Shown piece after piece: positions 1-9,427 of a stretch of 64,000 bases of DNA. A model generated the notes under the pieces. That model had not been told where the DNA came from. It did no database searches and was given only the letters and a program-made list of their open reading frames with translations. This DNA is from Planococcus ruber (GTDB lineage: Bacteria > Bacillota > Bacilli > Bacillales_A > Planococcaceae). Position 1 is the stretch's first letter, and each line of letters starts with the position of its first letter. A program made the translations under genes and the position numbers. The stretch spans positions 372,001-436,000 of the forward strand of contig NZ_JALHAG010000004.1 of NCBI RefSeq assembly GCF_022819085.1, in the 5' to 3' direction.

Positions 1-722
1 CGCCGATTGAAAGTGCACCTGGCGATATTGAAATTCCTGTTACGGGTGTCCGCCGTGCGATTGCTGCCAATATGCTGAAGAGCAAGCACGAAGCGCCTCA
101 TGCATGGATGATGATCGAAGTTGACGTGACGGAATTGGTTTCCTACCGCGATTCTTTGAAAAAAGATTTCAAGAGCAAAGAAGGATTCAACCTCACGTAT
201 TTCGCATTTTTCGTCAAAGCCGTTTCTCAGGCATTGAAAGAATTTCCGATGATGAATTCGATGTGGGCTGGAGATAAAATCATCCAGAAGAAAGACATCA
301 ATATTTCTATTGCTGTCGCGTCTGACAATGCCTTATTCGTTCCGGTCATCAAAAACTCGGATGAAAAATCGATTAAAGGCATCGGCAAGGAAATCAACGA
401 ATTGGCTGTTAAAGCCCGTTCCGGCAAATTGAAATCTGCTGATATGCAAGGCGGGACATTTACCGTCAACAGCACGGGCTCATTTGGTTCTGTGCAATCA
501 ATGGGCATTATCAACCATCCGCAAGCGGCGATTCTGCAGGTCGAGTCGATTGTGAAACGCCCGGTGATCATGGACAATGGCATGATTGCAGCGCGTGATA
601 TGGTCAATTTGTGCTTGTCTCTTGACCACCGCGTATTGGATGGGTTGATTTGCGGCCAGTTCATGGCCCGCGTAAAAGAAATTCTCGAAAACATGAACAA
701 AGGCAACACCTCTGTTTATTAA
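1..722 (+). CDS. bfmBB: Branched-chain 2-oxoacid dehydrogenase E2 (dihydrolipoyl transacylase), C-terminal part
   Basis: 5'-truncated by the window edge; the reading frame is open from base 3 and ends with TAA at 720-722. It covers the catalytic acyltransferase domain of the E2 core, which moves the branched acyl group from lipoate to CoA after oxidative decarboxylation of Val, Leu and Ile 2-oxoacids. The active-site motif DHRVLDG is read near base 625, with the conserved VNSTGSFGS stretch upstream. The C-terminal ending NTSVY resembles Bacillus BfmBB/BkdB. The lipoyl and E1/E3-binding domains lie outside the window. The methylmalonyl-CoA mutase genes that follow support the branched-chain role over a pyruvate or 2-oxoglutarate E2. 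Confidence 0.88.
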   Translation, partial: PIESAPGDIEIPVTGVRRAIAANMLKSKHEAPHAWMMIEVDVTELVSYRDSLKKDFKSKEGFNLTYFAFFVKAVSQALKEFPMMNSMWAGDKIIQKKDINISIAVASDNALFVPVIKNSDEKSIKGIGKEINELAVKARSGKLKSADMQGGTFTVNSTGSFGSVQSMGIINHPQAAILQVESIVKRPVIMDNGMIAARDMVNLCLSLDHRVLDGLICGQFMARVKEILENMNKGNTSVY

Positions 723-764
723 TTCCTTGAAACAGAGGTTTCCACCTTTTAAAGCAGAGAGAAA

Positions 765-797
765 AGCTCGGAGTCTTCGGACTTCGGGCTTTTTTTC
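765..797 (+). terminator. Rho-independent terminator after the E2 gene
   Basis: Stem AGCTCGGAGTC/GGACTTCGGGCT with a short loop is followed by seven T. It ends the bkd transcription unit before mutA. Confidence 0.8.
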
Positions 798-798
798 C

Positions 799-827
799 TT
801 TAATGTCCGTGCTCTGTCGGGTAAAAT
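799..827 (+). promoter_or_regulatory. Possible promoter of mutA-mutB-meaB
   Basis: TTTAAT, 17 bp, TAAAAT lies directly after the terminator and about 30 bp upstream of mutA. The -35 is weak, so the call rests mainly on position and spacing. Confidence 0.35.
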
Positions 828-858
828 GAAGATAGATCGCCTTTGAGGAGGGAACCCA

Positions 859-2559
859 GTGACAATCGATTCCATGAAACAGACTAAATTTTCGAAGCGT
901 ACATATGAAGAATGGCAAACTGCCGCTGAAGGAGCATTGAAAGGCAAGCGGTTCGATGAAACTTTAAAAACAAAAACGCTTGAAGGAATAACGCTCGAAC
1001 CTCTTTATACAAAAGAAATGCTGGGACAGTCCGGCAAGAAGATTGATGAGCAGATCCAAGCTGTCCGCAGCGGAAAGCAACTGCCGGGCTGGTTTATTGC
1101 ACAGGAAACGGCAGCGGCTACTGCAACGGATTATTTAGCAGCTGTCAAAGAAGACCTGGCACGCGGAAATGAAATGATTGTCTATACAAGCTTTCAGCGC
1201 CTGGAATGGAATGACAGCGAACTAAAGGAATTGGCAGCACTCATCGAACGTTTCCCGTTGTACTTCCGGTTGACATCAGATGACACGCAAATTCTGCGCG
1301 TCTTCGATTTTGTCGATGAAGCCAAGCTGACAAATGTCCAAGGCGTGATTTATTCGGAAGAATTTGTGAAAGCGCCTGCAAAAGTACGCACGCAGCTTAT
1401 TGATACGATCCCGGTCCATCATGCTGGCGGCACTATAATCCATGAACTTGGGGTAGCGCTTAGCATTTTAGCGGAAACAATTAAAAAAGAAGATTTTCAA
1501 AATCAAGCTGAAAATACGTGGGTGCGCTTTGCAGTCGATACGGCATTCTTCCAGGAAATTGCAAAATTGCGGGCATTCCGTGTGCTTTGGACGGCCTTTT
1601 GTTCAGCATATGGCGAGGAAGCCCCGCCAATCCCGATTTTCACTGAAACATCGGTCCGTTCGTATTCAAAATTGGATCCATACGTCAACTTGCTTCGCGC
1701 AGGCAATGCCACTTTTTCAGCGGTGCTTGGCGGAACAAATGCGCATACGGTCCATCCGCATGATTTCCTGACCGTTTCAGACGGCCAGAGCCGACGGATT
1801 GCACGGAATGTCCAATTGGTCATTAAAGAAGAAACGCACGTCAATCATGTCATGGATGCAAGTGCGGGATCTTATTTCATCGAAACATTGACGGATGAAT
1901 ACGTCGATGCGGCGTGGCGCTATTTCCTGGAAATCGAAGGGGCAGGCGGCTATACAGAAGCGATGAATTCCGGTTGGCTGACTGATGACATCCAAGCGAA
2001 GTGGATGGAGCGCAAAGAAAAAGCGGCACTCCGGGAAATGTCCCTGATCGGCACAAATGTATATGCAAATCCGCAAGAACCGGTTAAAGACGGCCAAATT
2101 GATGAGACGCATCTGGAATATATGACTGCGAAACGTTTGGCGGCGCCATTTGAGAAATTGCGGGCGCGCAGCAAAGAAGTGATGCTGAAATCAGCGATTG
2201 TCCATCTCGGCCCATTAAAAGCCGTGAAAGCACAATCGGATTTTGTGCAAGGCTTTTTGGCTGTCGGTGGAATCGAGCCGGAAATCAGCCCGGAAATCCG
2301 GACAGCGCAGCAATTGAATCAGTTCTTAACAGAAAATCAAATCCAGTTCGCGGTCTTATGCGGAGGGAAAGAAAAAATTGATGAAATTATCCAAGGTTTG
2401 GATACAAATGCAGTAGTTGATGTGGCAGGAAGATATCCGGAGCAGCAAATGGCGGAATGGAAAGCTTTCCAGATCAACGATGCCATCTATACAGGCAAAC
2501 ACATCACTTCAAAACTTGAGGAAATTTTAGAGTTAGGAAAGGAGGCTGTTCAAGAATGA
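859..2559 (+). CDS. mutA: Methylmalonyl-CoA mutase small (beta) subunit
   Basis: 566 aa, GTG start at 859 chosen because GAGGAGG lies at 845-851; an in-frame ATG at 874 has no such site. Family: the non-catalytic partner of the B12-dependent mutase that interconverts (R)-methylmalonyl-CoA and succinyl-CoA. It resembles the large subunit over the TIM-barrel part, for example the [21 protein letters not shown] stretch region around residue 260, but I see no DxHxxG cobalamin-binding motif in its C-terminal third, as expected for this subunit. The stop overlaps the mutB start (ATGA), so the two are translationally coupled. Confidence 0.93.
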   Translation: MTIDSMKQTKFSKRTYEEWQTAAEGALKGKRFDETLKTKTLEGITLEPLYTKEMLGQSGKKIDEQIQAVRSGKQLPGWFIAQETAAATATDYLAAVKEDLARGNEMIVYTSFQRLEWNDSELKELAALIERFPLYFRLTSDDTQILRVFDFVDEAKLTNVQGVIYSEEFVKAPAKVRTQLIDTIPVHHAGGTIIHELGVALSILAETIKKEDFQNQAENTWVRFAVDTAFFQEIAKLRAFRVLWTAFCSAYGEEAPPIPIFTETSVRSYSKLDPYVNLLRAGNATFSAVLGGTNAHTVHPHDFLTVSDGQSRRIARNVQLVIKEETHVNHVMDASAGSYFIETLTDEYVDAAWRYFLEIEGAGGYTEAMNSGWLTDDIQAKWMERKEKAALREMSLIGTNVYANPQEPVKDGQIDETHLEYMTAKRLAAPFEKLRARSKEVMLKSAIVHLGPLKAVKAQSDFVQGFLAVGGIEPEISPEIRTAQQLNQFLTENQIQFAVLCGGKEKIDEIIQGLDTNAVVDVAGRYPEQQMAEWKAFQINDAIYTGKHITSKLEEILELGKEAVQE

Positions 2560-4703
2560 AAAAACCGGATTTTACGAAAGTTGACTTGAATGGGCTAAAA
2601 GCTTCCCAAACAGAAGATTTTCAGCAAGAGGCATTTGAAACAAATGAAGGCATTGCTGTCAAACCTTTTTATCAGGCAGAAGATGCAGCGGGAACAGAAG
2701 ATAGTCTTCCAGGATTTGCACCGAATGTCCGCGGTCCTTATTCGACCATGTACGTGTCGCGCCCTTGGACTGTACGGCAATATGCGGGATTCTCGACTGC
2801 AGAAGAAAGCAATGCTTTTTACCGCAGAAACTTGGCGATGGGACAAAAAGGGCTGTCCGTCGCATTTGACTTGGCGACCCATAGAGGGTACGACTCTGAC
2901 CACCCGCGCGTAGTGGGGGATGTTGGAAAAGCGGGAGTTGCGATCGATAGTGTAGAAGACATGAAGATTCTTTTCGACGGAATTCCGCTTGACCAAATGT
3001 CCGTGTCAATGACGATGAACGGTGCTGTGGTGCCGATCATGGCATTTTTCATCGTTGCGGCTGAAGAACAAGGGGTCACTCCAGAGCAGCTGGCCGGGAC
3101 CATTCAAAATGATATTTTGAAGGAATACATGGTCCGCAACACCTATATTTATCCGCCGGCGATGTCGATGCAGATCATTGCCGATATCTTCAAATATACA
3201 TCAACCAAGATGCCGAAATTCAATTCCATTTCGATCTCGGGTTACCATATCCAGGAAGCAGGAGCGACAGCGGATATCGAATTGGCCTATACGTTGGCAG
3301 ACGGATTGGAATATGTCCGCACGGGCCTTGCTGCCGGCATCGGCATTGATTCATTTGCGCCGCGTTTGTCATTTTTCTGGGGCATCGGCATGAATTATTT
3401 CATGGAAATTGCGAAAATGCGTGCCGCCCGTGAAATTTGGGCGAAAATGATGAAAAGCTTTGATCCAAAAAATGAAAAATCATTGGTATTGCGTACGCAT
3501 TCCCAAACTTCGGGTTGGAGTTTGACCGAACAGGATCCGTTCAATAACGTCACGCGGACATTGATCGAAGCAAACGCTGCAGCAATGGGGCATACCCAGT
3601 CGCTGCACACGAATGCATTGGATGAAGCCATTGCCCTTCCGACCGATTTTTCTGCGCGGATCGCCCGCAATACGCAATTATTCTTGCAGGAAGAAACGAT
3701 GATGACCAAAGTGATCGATCCTTGGGGCGGCTCTTATTACGTGGAATCTCTGACAAAGGAATTGACGGAAAAAGCATGGCAGCTGATCGAGGAAGTGGAA
3801 GAGCTCGGCGGAATGGCGAAAGCGATTGAAACCGGCCTTCCGAAAATGAGAATCGAAGAAGCGGCGGCTAAAAAGCAGGCGCAAATCGATTCCAATGAAG
3901 AAGTGATCATCGGGGTTAACCGATACCGCTTAGATGAAGAAGACCCGATCGACATTTTGAATATCGACAATACGATGGTCCGCAATAAACAAATTGAGCG
4001 GATTGAACAGATGAAAGCAAATCGCGCTGAGGAAAAAGTGAAGGAAGCACTTGCGAAGTTGACGGAAGCTGCGAAAACTGGCGAAGCAAACATTCTGGAA
4101 TGCGCTGTTGAAGCTGCCAGATACCGGGCGACACTTGGGGAAATTTCAGATGCGATCGAAGCCGCGTTCGGCCGCCATAAAGCGGTGATCCGTTCGGTGA
4201 GCGGCGTTTACAGCTCGAACTTCTCCAATCAGCAGGAAATGGAAACGGTCAAGGAAATGACCGAGGACTTTATTGAAAATGAAGGCCGGAGACCGCGCAT
4301 TTTGGTCGCGAAAATGGGACAGGATGGCCATGACCGCGGAGCGAAAGTCATCGCTACCGCATTTGCCGATCTTGGCTTTGATGTAGATATCGGGCCCCTA
4401 TTCCAGACGCCGGCAGAAACGGCCCAGCAGGCGGCAGAAAATGACGTCCATGTGATCGGGGTCAGTTCACTTGCAGCGGGCCATATGACGTTGGTGCCGG
4501 ACCTTGCAGCAGAACTGAAAAAAATCGGCCGGGAAGATATTCTGATTGTCGTCGGTGGGGTCATCCCGGCGCAAGATTACGAGTTCCTTCGCAACAACGG
4601 GGCGAGTGCGATTTTCGGGCCGGGAACAGTCATTCCTGTCGCTGCCCAAAAAGTCATTGAGGAAATTTATGTACGCCTTGGATATGAGGAAGTGGCAGAC
4701 TGA
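2556..4703 (+). CDS. mutB: Methylmalonyl-CoA mutase large (alpha) subunit, B12-binding
   Basis: 715 aa, the normal family length. It performs the adenosylcobalamin-dependent rearrangement of methylmalonyl-CoA to succinyl-CoA, feeding propionyl-CoA carbon into the TCA cycle. The N-terminal TIM barrel (about residues 60-520) carries [20 protein letters not shown]-type substrate-binding sequence. The C-terminal flavodoxin-like domain holds DGHDRG near residue 590, the base-off/His-on DxHxxG motif whose His ligates cobalt. It overlaps mutA by ATGA and meaB by one base (TGATG), a tight operon. Confidence 0.97.
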   Translation: MKKPDFTKVDLNGLKASQTEDFQQEAFETNEGIAVKPFYQAEDAAGTEDSLPGFAPNVRGPYSTMYVSRPWTVRQYAGFSTAEESNAFYRRNLAMGQKGLSVAFDLATHRGYDSDHPRVVGDVGKAGVAIDSVEDMKILFDGIPLDQMSVSMTMNGAVVPIMAFFIVAAEEQGVTPEQLAGTIQNDILKEYMVRNTYIYPPAMSMQIIADIFKYTSTKMPKFNSISISGYHIQEAGATADIELAYTLADGLEYVRTGLAAGIGIDSFAPRLSFFWGIGMNYFMEIAKMRAAREIWAKMMKSFDPKNEKSLVLRTHSQTSGWSLTEQDPFNNVTRTLIEANAAAMGHTQSLHTNALDEAIALPTDFSARIARNTQLFLQEETMMTKVIDPWGGSYYVESLTKELTEKAWQLIEEVEELGGMAKAIETGLPKMRIEEAAAKKQAQIDSNEEVIIGVNRYRLDEEDPIDILNIDNTMVRNKQIERIEQMKANRAEEKVKEALAKLTEAAKTGEANILECAVEAARYRATLGEISDAIEAAFGRHKAVIRSVSGVYSSNFSNQQEMETVKEMTEDFIENEGRRPRILVAKMGQDGHDRGAKVIATAFADLGFDVDIGPLFQTPAETAQQAAENDVHVIGVSSLAAGHMTLVPDLAAELKKIGREDILIVVGGVIPAQDYEFLRNNGASAIFGPGTVIPVAAQKVIEEIYVRLGYEEVAD

Positions 4704-5770
4704 TGGACCGGCAAAAAGGGTCGCGTCGTGTCATGGAAGGCGTGAAAGCCGCACATGACGGCATGAAGTCTTCTCCGCGGAAAAAATTCAAAAAGCCGGA
4801 AGCTAAACCGTTCGATGTGGAAGTTATGGCTGACGGGGTGCGCAGCGGTTCGCGTCTGCATCTCGGAAAAGCGATCACTTTACTAGAAAGCGCGAATCCA
4901 GCGGATAAAACGAATGGCCAGGAGCTGTTGAACCGGCTCCTGCCGCATACCGGCAACAGCATCCGCCTCGGCATCACCGGAGTGCCGGGAGCCGGCAAAA
5001 GCACGTTCATCGAAACGTTCGGCGAAATGCTGACAAGGGAAGACCACCGGGTGGCTGTACTTGCCATCGATCCGAGCTCTTCGATTACCGGCGGCAGCAT
5101 TTTAGGGGATAAAACCCGGATGGAGCAATTGGCCAAAAATCCGAATGCGTTCATCCGGCCCTCCCCGACAGCTGGCACACTCGGCGGCGTCCATAAAAAA
5201 ACACGCGAAACGATGCTTCTTTGCGAAGCGGCCGGCTATGATGTCATTTTAATTGAGACGGTCGGCGTCGGACAAAGCGAAACCTTAGTGCGGGGCATGG
5301 TCGATATGTTCCTGCTGCTCGTCTTGACTGGTGCCGGGGACGAACTCCAAGGCATGAAAAAAGGCATACTGGAGCTCGCTGATGCTATCATTGTCCATAA
5401 AGCAGACCAGCATAATCTGGAGCTTGCCCAGAAAACGGTGCGCGAATACAAACAGATTCTGCATTTTATGCAGCGGGCAACTGAAGGCTGGAAAACGCAG
5501 GCGCTGCCGGTGTCTTCATTCGAAAAGACCGGAATCCAGGAAACATGGGCCATGATCCGGGAATTTGAAGAGCTGATCAAGTCGAGCGGCTATTGGCAGA
5601 AACGGCGCCAAAACCAAACGAAGGATTGGTTCCGTTCCATGATCACGGATGAATTGCTCGGCCGCTTTTATGGAGACCCCAGCCGCAGCCAGCAGGTGAA
5701 AATGCTGGAACGCGAAGTGCTTCAAGAAAAAATGACGGTTTCCCAAGCCATTGCGGATCTGTTCGAGTAA
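4703..5770 (+). CDS. meaB: MeaB-type GTPase chaperone of methylmalonyl-CoA mutase
   Basis: 355 aa G3E-family GTPase (MeaB/ArgK/MMAA). The Walker A motif GVPGAGKST lies near residues 93-101, followed by AIDPSS, ETVGVGQSE (switch region) and a VHKAD base-recognition motif. Family members load adenosylcobalamin onto the mutase and protect it from inactivation. Its ATG sits inside the mutB stop (TGATG), so the chaperone is co-translated with its client. The N-terminal extension of about 50 basic residues is somewhat longer than in many MeaB proteins. Confidence 0.93.
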   Translation: MDRQKGSRRVMEGVKAAHDGMKSSPRKKFKKPEAKPFDVEVMADGVRSGSRLHLGKAITLLESANPADKTNGQELLNRLLPHTGNSIRLGITGVPGAGKSTFIETFGEMLTREDHRVAVLAIDPSSSITGGSILGDKTRMEQLAKNPNAFIRPSPTAGTLGGVHKKTRETMLLCEAAGYDVILIETVGVGQSETLVRGMVDMFLLLVLTGAGDELQGMKKGILELADAIIVHKADQHNLELAQKTVREYKQILHFMQRATEGWKTQALPVSSFEKTGIQETWAMIREFEELIKSSGYWQKRRQNQTKDWFRSMITDELLGRFYGDPSRSQQVKMLEREVLQEKMTVSQAIADLFE

Positions 5771-5835
5771 GCTTTTTTGCAACTCTTTTCAAGTCCTGCT
5801 ATGATAAATAGAGTAATAAATAAGGAGTGTTCGAT

Positions 5836-6276
5836 ATGGCAATGGATTTTAATTTTCTGATGAATGATATAGTAACGCAAGCCCGCCAGGAAATGGTTGA
5901 CGCTGGCTATACGCAATTGCAAACGCCTGAAGAAGTGACAGATGTATTAGCTCAGCCAGGGACTAGCCTTGTGATGATCAACTCTGTATGCGGCTGTGCC
6001 GGCGGAATTGCACGTCCAGCAGCTACGCATGCCGTGCATTACGACAAGCGCCCTGACCGTTTAGTAACGGTATTTGCAGGCCAGGACAAAGAAGCAACGG
6101 CTCAAGCACGTGCGATTTTCGGCGAAGACCACTTGCCTTCATCTCCATCGTTCGTCTTCATGAAAGATGGCAAAATGGTTGATGAAATCGGCAGACATGA
6201 AATTGAAGGGCATGACCCGATGTCTGTAATCACGCATATTCAAGAAATCTTTGAAGAGCATTGCGAAGAAATCTAA
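5836..6276 (+). CDS. brxB: Bacilliredoxin BrxB (YqiW family)
   Basis: 146 aa thioredoxin-fold protein of the BrxA/BrxB family, which removes bacillithiol from S-bacillithiolated proteins. The redox motif CGC is at residues 52-54 within NSVCGCAGG, the hallmark of the family. ATG at 5836 is preceded by AAGGAG at 5822-5827 with 8 nt spacing; the upstream GTG at 5827 would overlap that site. In B. subtilis yqiW lies next to the bkd genes, the same context as here. BrxB is preferred over BrxA from that synteny. Confidence 0.92.
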   Translation: MAMDFNFLMNDIVTQARQEMVDAGYTQLQTPEEVTDVLAQPGTSLVMINSVCGCAGGIARPAATHAVHYDKRPDRLVTVFAGQDKEATAQARAIFGEDHLPSSPSFVFMKDGKMVDEIGRHEIEGHDPMSVITHIQEIFEEHCEEI

Positions 6277-6280
6277 AGAG

Positions 6281-6310
6281 AATGCCCCTCAAAAAGGGGC
6301 ATTTTTTTAT
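6281..6310 (+). terminator. Terminator after brxB
   Basis: GCCCCTC-AAAA-AGGGGC stem followed by seven T. Confidence 0.9.
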
Positions 6311-6349
6311 TACGGAGAATGTGGAGGTTAAAGGTTTGGTATTTATTCG

Positions 6350-6753
6350 CCGAATCCAGACGGCCGCCTACGCTTTTCTTTTGTCCAGATTCCAGCGCCC
6401 AACCCCTCGAGTCGCTTCGGTCTTACTGTGAATGGCAAAAAGACGCCATTCACTGCAAGCCCTCCAGCGCTTGTCGGGGCTAAACGAGCGCTTACGCTTT
6501 TCTGCGTTGTCCAAACTACGGCAGCCAGATTCTCGGGTCATAAGCCAATCCGGCTGTGCGGCTGAGAACACGCCGCTTCGCCAGATTGTCTTATGCCCGT
6601 CGAATCTAGACGGCTGCCTACGCTTTTCTTTTGTCCAGACTCCAGCGGCCAAGTTCTCGGGTCATAAGTCGCCTCGCCTGTGCGGCAAAGAACGCCGCTT
6701 CGGCCATTCGCCTTATGCCTTTCGAACTTAAATGGCCGTTTACGCTTTTCTTA
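6350..6753 (+). repeat. Array of three ~120 bp structured repeats plus a partial unit
   Basis: Units run about 6382-6505, 6506-6631 and 6632-6753, preceded by a 3' fragment at 6350-6381. Each begins with TTGTCCA(G/A) and ends with (T)TACGCTTTTCT. Units 2 and 3 hold an inner inverted repeat from GGGTCATAAG to CTTATGCC around a GC-rich hairpin; unit 1 has diverged in the middle. The unit ends also pair, so a whole unit could fold into one long stem-loop. It lies between the brxB terminator and yqjA and abuts the yqjA ribosome site. The same repeat recurs inverted at 10970-11265. Similar intergenic repeats are, from memory, widespread in Bacillales; I cannot name the family. Confidence 0.85.
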
Positions 6754-6766
6754 TAAGGGGATGCCT

Positions 6767-7750
6767 ATGAAACTTAAGAAATACCGGATCGGCTACCGCA
6801 CGATGAAGACGGCTGCGGGCGTGGCGATTGCCATTTCGCTAGCGCAGTTGCTGCAGCTTGATTATTACGTCTCGGCTGGAATCCTAACGATTCTCTGCAT
6901 CCAGCCGACGAAAAAGAAATCGATCCGCGCTGCTTTTTCCCGCCTGGTCGCGAGTTTAATTGCAATTGCTTATGCTTTTCTGTTTTTTGAAGGAATTGCG
7001 TATCATCCTTTGACCATCGGCATTATGATTTTGCTGTTCATCCCGACTTTGGTGACGCTCCGTTTTGCGGATGGATTTGTGTCAAGTTCGGTCATTCTTT
7101 TGCATATTTACGATTCCCAGAACTTGACGCTGGATCTGTTTGTCAATGAATTATCGCTCATGGCTGTCGGTTTTGGCACGGCACTCGCCGTCAATATGTA
7201 CATGCCGAGCATCGAGAAAAAGCTGGACGATTACCGCTACCAGATTGAAGTGATGTACTCCTCGATTTTCTCGGAAATTGCTAATTACCTCCGGCAAGGG
7301 GAATCGGACTGGACGGGAAAAGAATTGATGGAAAGCACAGAGCTGCTGAAAAATGCCAAAGCCCTCGCTTATCAGGATGTTGAAAACCACGTGACCCGCC
7401 TTGAAAACAAATATTACCATTACTTTGACATGAGGGAGCAGCAACTGGAAATCATCGAACGCATCTTGCCTAAAATTACAGCATTGCCGGTTATTGTCGG
7501 ACATTCCCATTTGATCGCAGATTTTTTGGAAGATCTGGCGAGCCATGTCCATTCGGGCAATACCGCTTACCGCTATATCGGCAAGCTGCAAGCCGTCAAA
7601 GATGAATTTGCGGACATGCCGCTGCCCGATACCCACGATAAATTCCTGGCAATGGCCGCTTTATATCAAGTGATTGAAGAGATGGATGCTTATTTGGAAA
7701 TCAAATCTTCCTATAAAGGATTTAAAAGCGCGAAACCTGCTATTGCTTGA
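6767..7750 (+). CDS. yqjA: YqjA-type aromatic acid exporter family membrane protein (FUSC/DUF939)
   Basis: 327 aa. The start at 6767 (MKLKKYRIGYRTMK) is chosen because AAGGGG lies at 6755-6760; an ATG at 6761 is too close and upstream codons fall in the repeat. The N-terminal half has four or five hydrophobic segments (about residues 15-145), typical of FUSC-like aromatic acid exporters. The C-terminal half is soluble, charged and probably helical, like the ArAE_1 C-terminal domain. The substrate is unknown. Position next to brxB and before the yqjC/yqjD homologues matches B. subtilis yqjA. Confidence 0.82.
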   Translation: MKLKKYRIGYRTMKTAAGVAIAISLAQLLQLDYYVSAGILTILCIQPTKKKSIRAAFSRLVASLIAIAYAFLFFEGIAYHPLTIGIMILLFIPTLVTLRFADGFVSSSVILLHIYDSQNLTLDLFVNELSLMAVGFGTALAVNMYMPSIEKKLDDYRYQIEVMYSSIFSEIANYLRQGESDWTGKELMESTELLKNAKALAYQDVENHVTRLENKYYHYFDMREQQLEIIERILPKITALPVIVGHSHLIADFLEDLASHVHSGNTAYRYIGKLQAVKDEFADMPLPDTHDKFLAMAALYQVIEEMDAYLEIKSSYKGFKSAKPAIA

Positions 7751-7751
7751 T

Positions 7752-7800
7752 AAAAACACAAAACCGATGAAGGGATCCTTCATCGGTTTTTGTGTTTTAT
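7752..7800. terminator. Strong bidirectional terminator between yqjA and csbD
   Basis: AAAACACAAAACCGATGAAGG pairs nearly perfectly with CCTTCATCGGTTTTTGTGTTTT around a GAT loop, with A and T runs on both sides. It serves the convergent genes. Confidence 0.92.
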
Positions 7801-7976
7801 TTTTTGTTTTTTAGATCGCCAATGGCGTCTTGTGCTTTGCCTTTTAATTTGTCGGCTTTTCCATCGCGCTGCATTTTTGGATCATCGGTTGCGTTGCCGA
7901 TCTGATCTTTCATTTCGCCTTTTGCTTTGCTGACAGTGCCTTTTAGTTTGTCTCCGAATCCGTTGTTTTCTGCCAT
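7797..7976 (-). CDS. csbD: CsbD family stress protein
   Basis: 59 aa, very hydrophilic. The sequence starts MAENNGFGDKLKGTVSKAKG and ends GKAQDAIGDLKNKK, the two-fold K-G-(K/T)-x-x-x-A-x-G-x-(M/I) pattern of CsbD. The minus-strand start has a strong AAGGAGGA site (revcomp of 7983-7990). In B. subtilis csbD is a sigma-B general stress gene of unknown biochemical role, and a sigma-B-like promoter can be read upstream here. Too short for most gene callers but well supported. Confidence 0.9.
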   Translation of the reverse strand: MAENNGFGDKLKGTVSKAKGEMKDQIGNATDDPKMQRDGKADKLKGKAQDAIGDLKNKK

Positions 7977-8011
7977 TGTGTATTCCTCCTTGTTGTTGTC
8001 TTATTCTATAT

Positions 8012-8037
8012 ATAGCCTGAAAAAAGAAATTTAAAAC
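8012..8037 (-). promoter_or_regulatory. Sigma-B-like promoter of csbD
   Basis: On the minus strand GTTTTA, 14 bp, GGCTAT resembles the sigma-B consensus GTTTAA-N12-15-GGGTAT, about 35 bp upstream of csbD. It has one mismatch in each half. Confidence 0.42.
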
Positions 8038-8079
8038 AAATTCGCGTATAATGGAAGCAGGAAACCAAGGAGGGAAAGC

Positions 8080-8691
8080 ATGGAAAAACGCGATGCTAGA
8101 CAGATTCTGGAACAAAAAATGAAAGAGACGCGGCCGAAATGGACCCGAAGCCAATCTGCGCGCCCTAAAAAATATAAATCAACGATGCAGACCCCTGAAG
8201 ATTACGTCGTATTGGATTTTGAAACGACCGGGCTCCGTTCCGGCAGCGATAAAATCATTCAGATCGGCGCTGTGAAATACATTCAGCACGAGCGGAAAGA
8301 AACGATGTATTTAATGGTCAATCCAGAATGCCCGATTTCCGGAACCATTACGCGGATCACCGGCATTACGAACAAGGATGTTGAAAATGCGCCCGTGATC
8401 GAAGAAGTGGCGCACGAACTGATTGCTTTTATTGGCGGACTGCCGATAGTTGCACATAATGCGCCGTTTGATATGGGCTTTCTTTATGCATTGGAAGACA
8501 TTACGCCGATCCCGGAATATACGGTCATTGATACCGTTAAACTTGCCAGAAGAGCGATTACGGAGACGCCGAACCATAAGCTGACGACGCTGACCGCTTT
8601 TTTGAAATTAGAGCATGATGCCCATGATGCGCTTGGCGATTGCCTGGCGACGGCTTCCATCTATCAATTTTGTGTGGAACGGCTGCGCTGA
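8080..8691 (+). CDS. DnaQ/PolC-type 3'-5' exonuclease
   Basis: 203 aa DEDDh exonuclease. ExoI is DFETTG near residue 46, ExoII HNAPFD near 126 and ExoIII HDALGDCLAT near 182, so all acidic metal ligands and the catalytic His are present. This family includes the proofreading epsilon subunit and free-standing exonucleases; as a stand-alone protein it more likely acts in repair or RNA/DNA trimming than as a replicase subunit. The N-terminal 40 residues are basic and look like a tether. AAGGAGGG lies at 8067-8074 and a TATAAT at 8047-8052 fits a promoter for this gene. Confidence 0.87.
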   Translation: MEKRDARQILEQKMKETRPKWTRSQSARPKKYKSTMQTPEDYVVLDFETTGLRSGSDKIIQIGAVKYIQHERKETMYLMVNPECPISGTITRITGITNKDVENAPVIEEVAHELIAFIGGLPIVAHNAPFDMGFLYALEDITPIPEYTVIDTVKLARRAITETPNHKLTTLTAFLKLEHDAHDALGDCLATASIYQFCVERLR

Positions 8692-8701
8692 AAACGAAAA
8701 A

Positions 8702-8736
8702 ACGGAAAATCGGCAAGTGCGATTTTCCGTCTTTTT
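8702..8736 (+). terminator. Terminator after the exonuclease gene
   Basis: ACGGAAAATCG/CGATTTTCCGT stem with a GCAAGTG loop, then a T-rich tract. Confidence 0.85.
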
Positions 8737-8751
8737 CTATTTTTCCAGCCT

Positions 8752-8847
8752 TTAAATGATGAAGCTGATGCCCATAAGCAAACTTGAAAGCAGCATTAGA
8801 CCGACCATTGTGTAGACAATCACTTTTCGGAAAGCACTATTTCTCAT
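8752..8847 (-). CDS. prli42: Prli42-like stressosome-associated membrane miniprotein
   Basis: 31 aa encoded on the minus strand: a short basic N terminus (MRNSAFRKV) and one hydrophobic helix ending MGISFII. Length, the basic start and the (L/S)LLxG pattern match Prli42 of Listeria and other Bacillota, which anchors the stressosome to the membrane. AAGGAG (revcomp of 8857-8862) precedes the ATG with 9 nt spacing, which supports translation. It lies between the exonuclease gene and the epimerase gene, convergent with the former. Identification is by pattern memory, not alignment. Confidence 0.7.
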   Translation of the reverse strand: MRNSAFRKVIVYTMVGLMLLSSLLMGISFII

Positions 8848-9013
8848 CCATCGAAACTCCTTTATAGATAGTTGAACTTTGTCTTTATCATAGCATATTT
8901 CAAATGCATTTTATAGGAAGACCTTTGGCATTATCCAAATATTCAAGAAGAACTAGAGTTTTCCGAACTGAATCTGTACAATAAAAGAGAACATAAAAAA
9001 GGAAGTGAATTTA

Positions 9014-9412
9014 ATGAAGAAAGTCGACCATATCGGAATTGCGGTGCGCAGCATCAACGAAGTGCTTCCTTATTATACGGAGACGCTCGGCTGTCCTTTA
9101 TTGAAAATCGAAGAAGTGGAATCGCAGAACGTGCGTGTGGCTTTTATCGATGCGGGCAATATTAAACTGGAATTGCTTGAACCGATGGATCGTGCTGGAG
9201 CGGTTTATAAATTTATCGAAAAAAGAGGGGAAGGCATCCATCACATCGCTTTTGGAGTAGATGACATCGAATCCCGCATGAAAGAACTCCGGGATAATGG
9301 AGTACAGTTATTAAGTGAACATGCAAATCCAGGAGCAGGCGGTGCTTTAGTGGCGTTCCTGCATCCAAAATCTTCAAATGGCGTATTATACGAACTTTGT
9401 GAAAAGCAATGA
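9014..9412 (+). CDS. mce: Methylmalonyl-CoA epimerase
   Basis: 132 aa VOC-fold metalloenzyme that interconverts (S)- and (R)-methylmalonyl-CoA, linking propionyl-CoA carboxylase to the mutase. It has the two beta-alpha-beta-beta-beta units: VDHIGIAVRSI with a His ligand near the start, LELLEPMD, IHHIAFGVDDI and the terminal VLYELCEK with the Glu ligand. ATG at 9014 is chosen over the upstream GTG at 9005 because GGA at 9001-9003 is then well spaced. TACAAT at 8977-8982 may be its -10. mmdA follows after 15 bases. Corresponds in position to B. subtilis yqjC. Confidence 0.93.
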   Translation: MKKVDHIGIAVRSINEVLPYYTETLGCPLLKIEEVESQNVRVAFIDAGNIKLELLEPMDRAGAVYKFIEKRGEGIHHIAFGVDDIESRMKELRDNGVQLLSEHANPGAGGALVAFLHPKSSNGVLYELCEKQ

Positions 9413-9427
9413 TTGAGGAGTGGGGAA

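Noticed and set aside
6432-6731. Open frame of 99 codons across the repeat array
   Set aside because: It runs through near-identical repeat units, has no ribosome site and mirrors the frames in the inverted array.
6350-6753. Possible CRISPR array
   Set aside because: Units are about 120 bp, diverged along their whole length and tandem without unique spacers of constant size.
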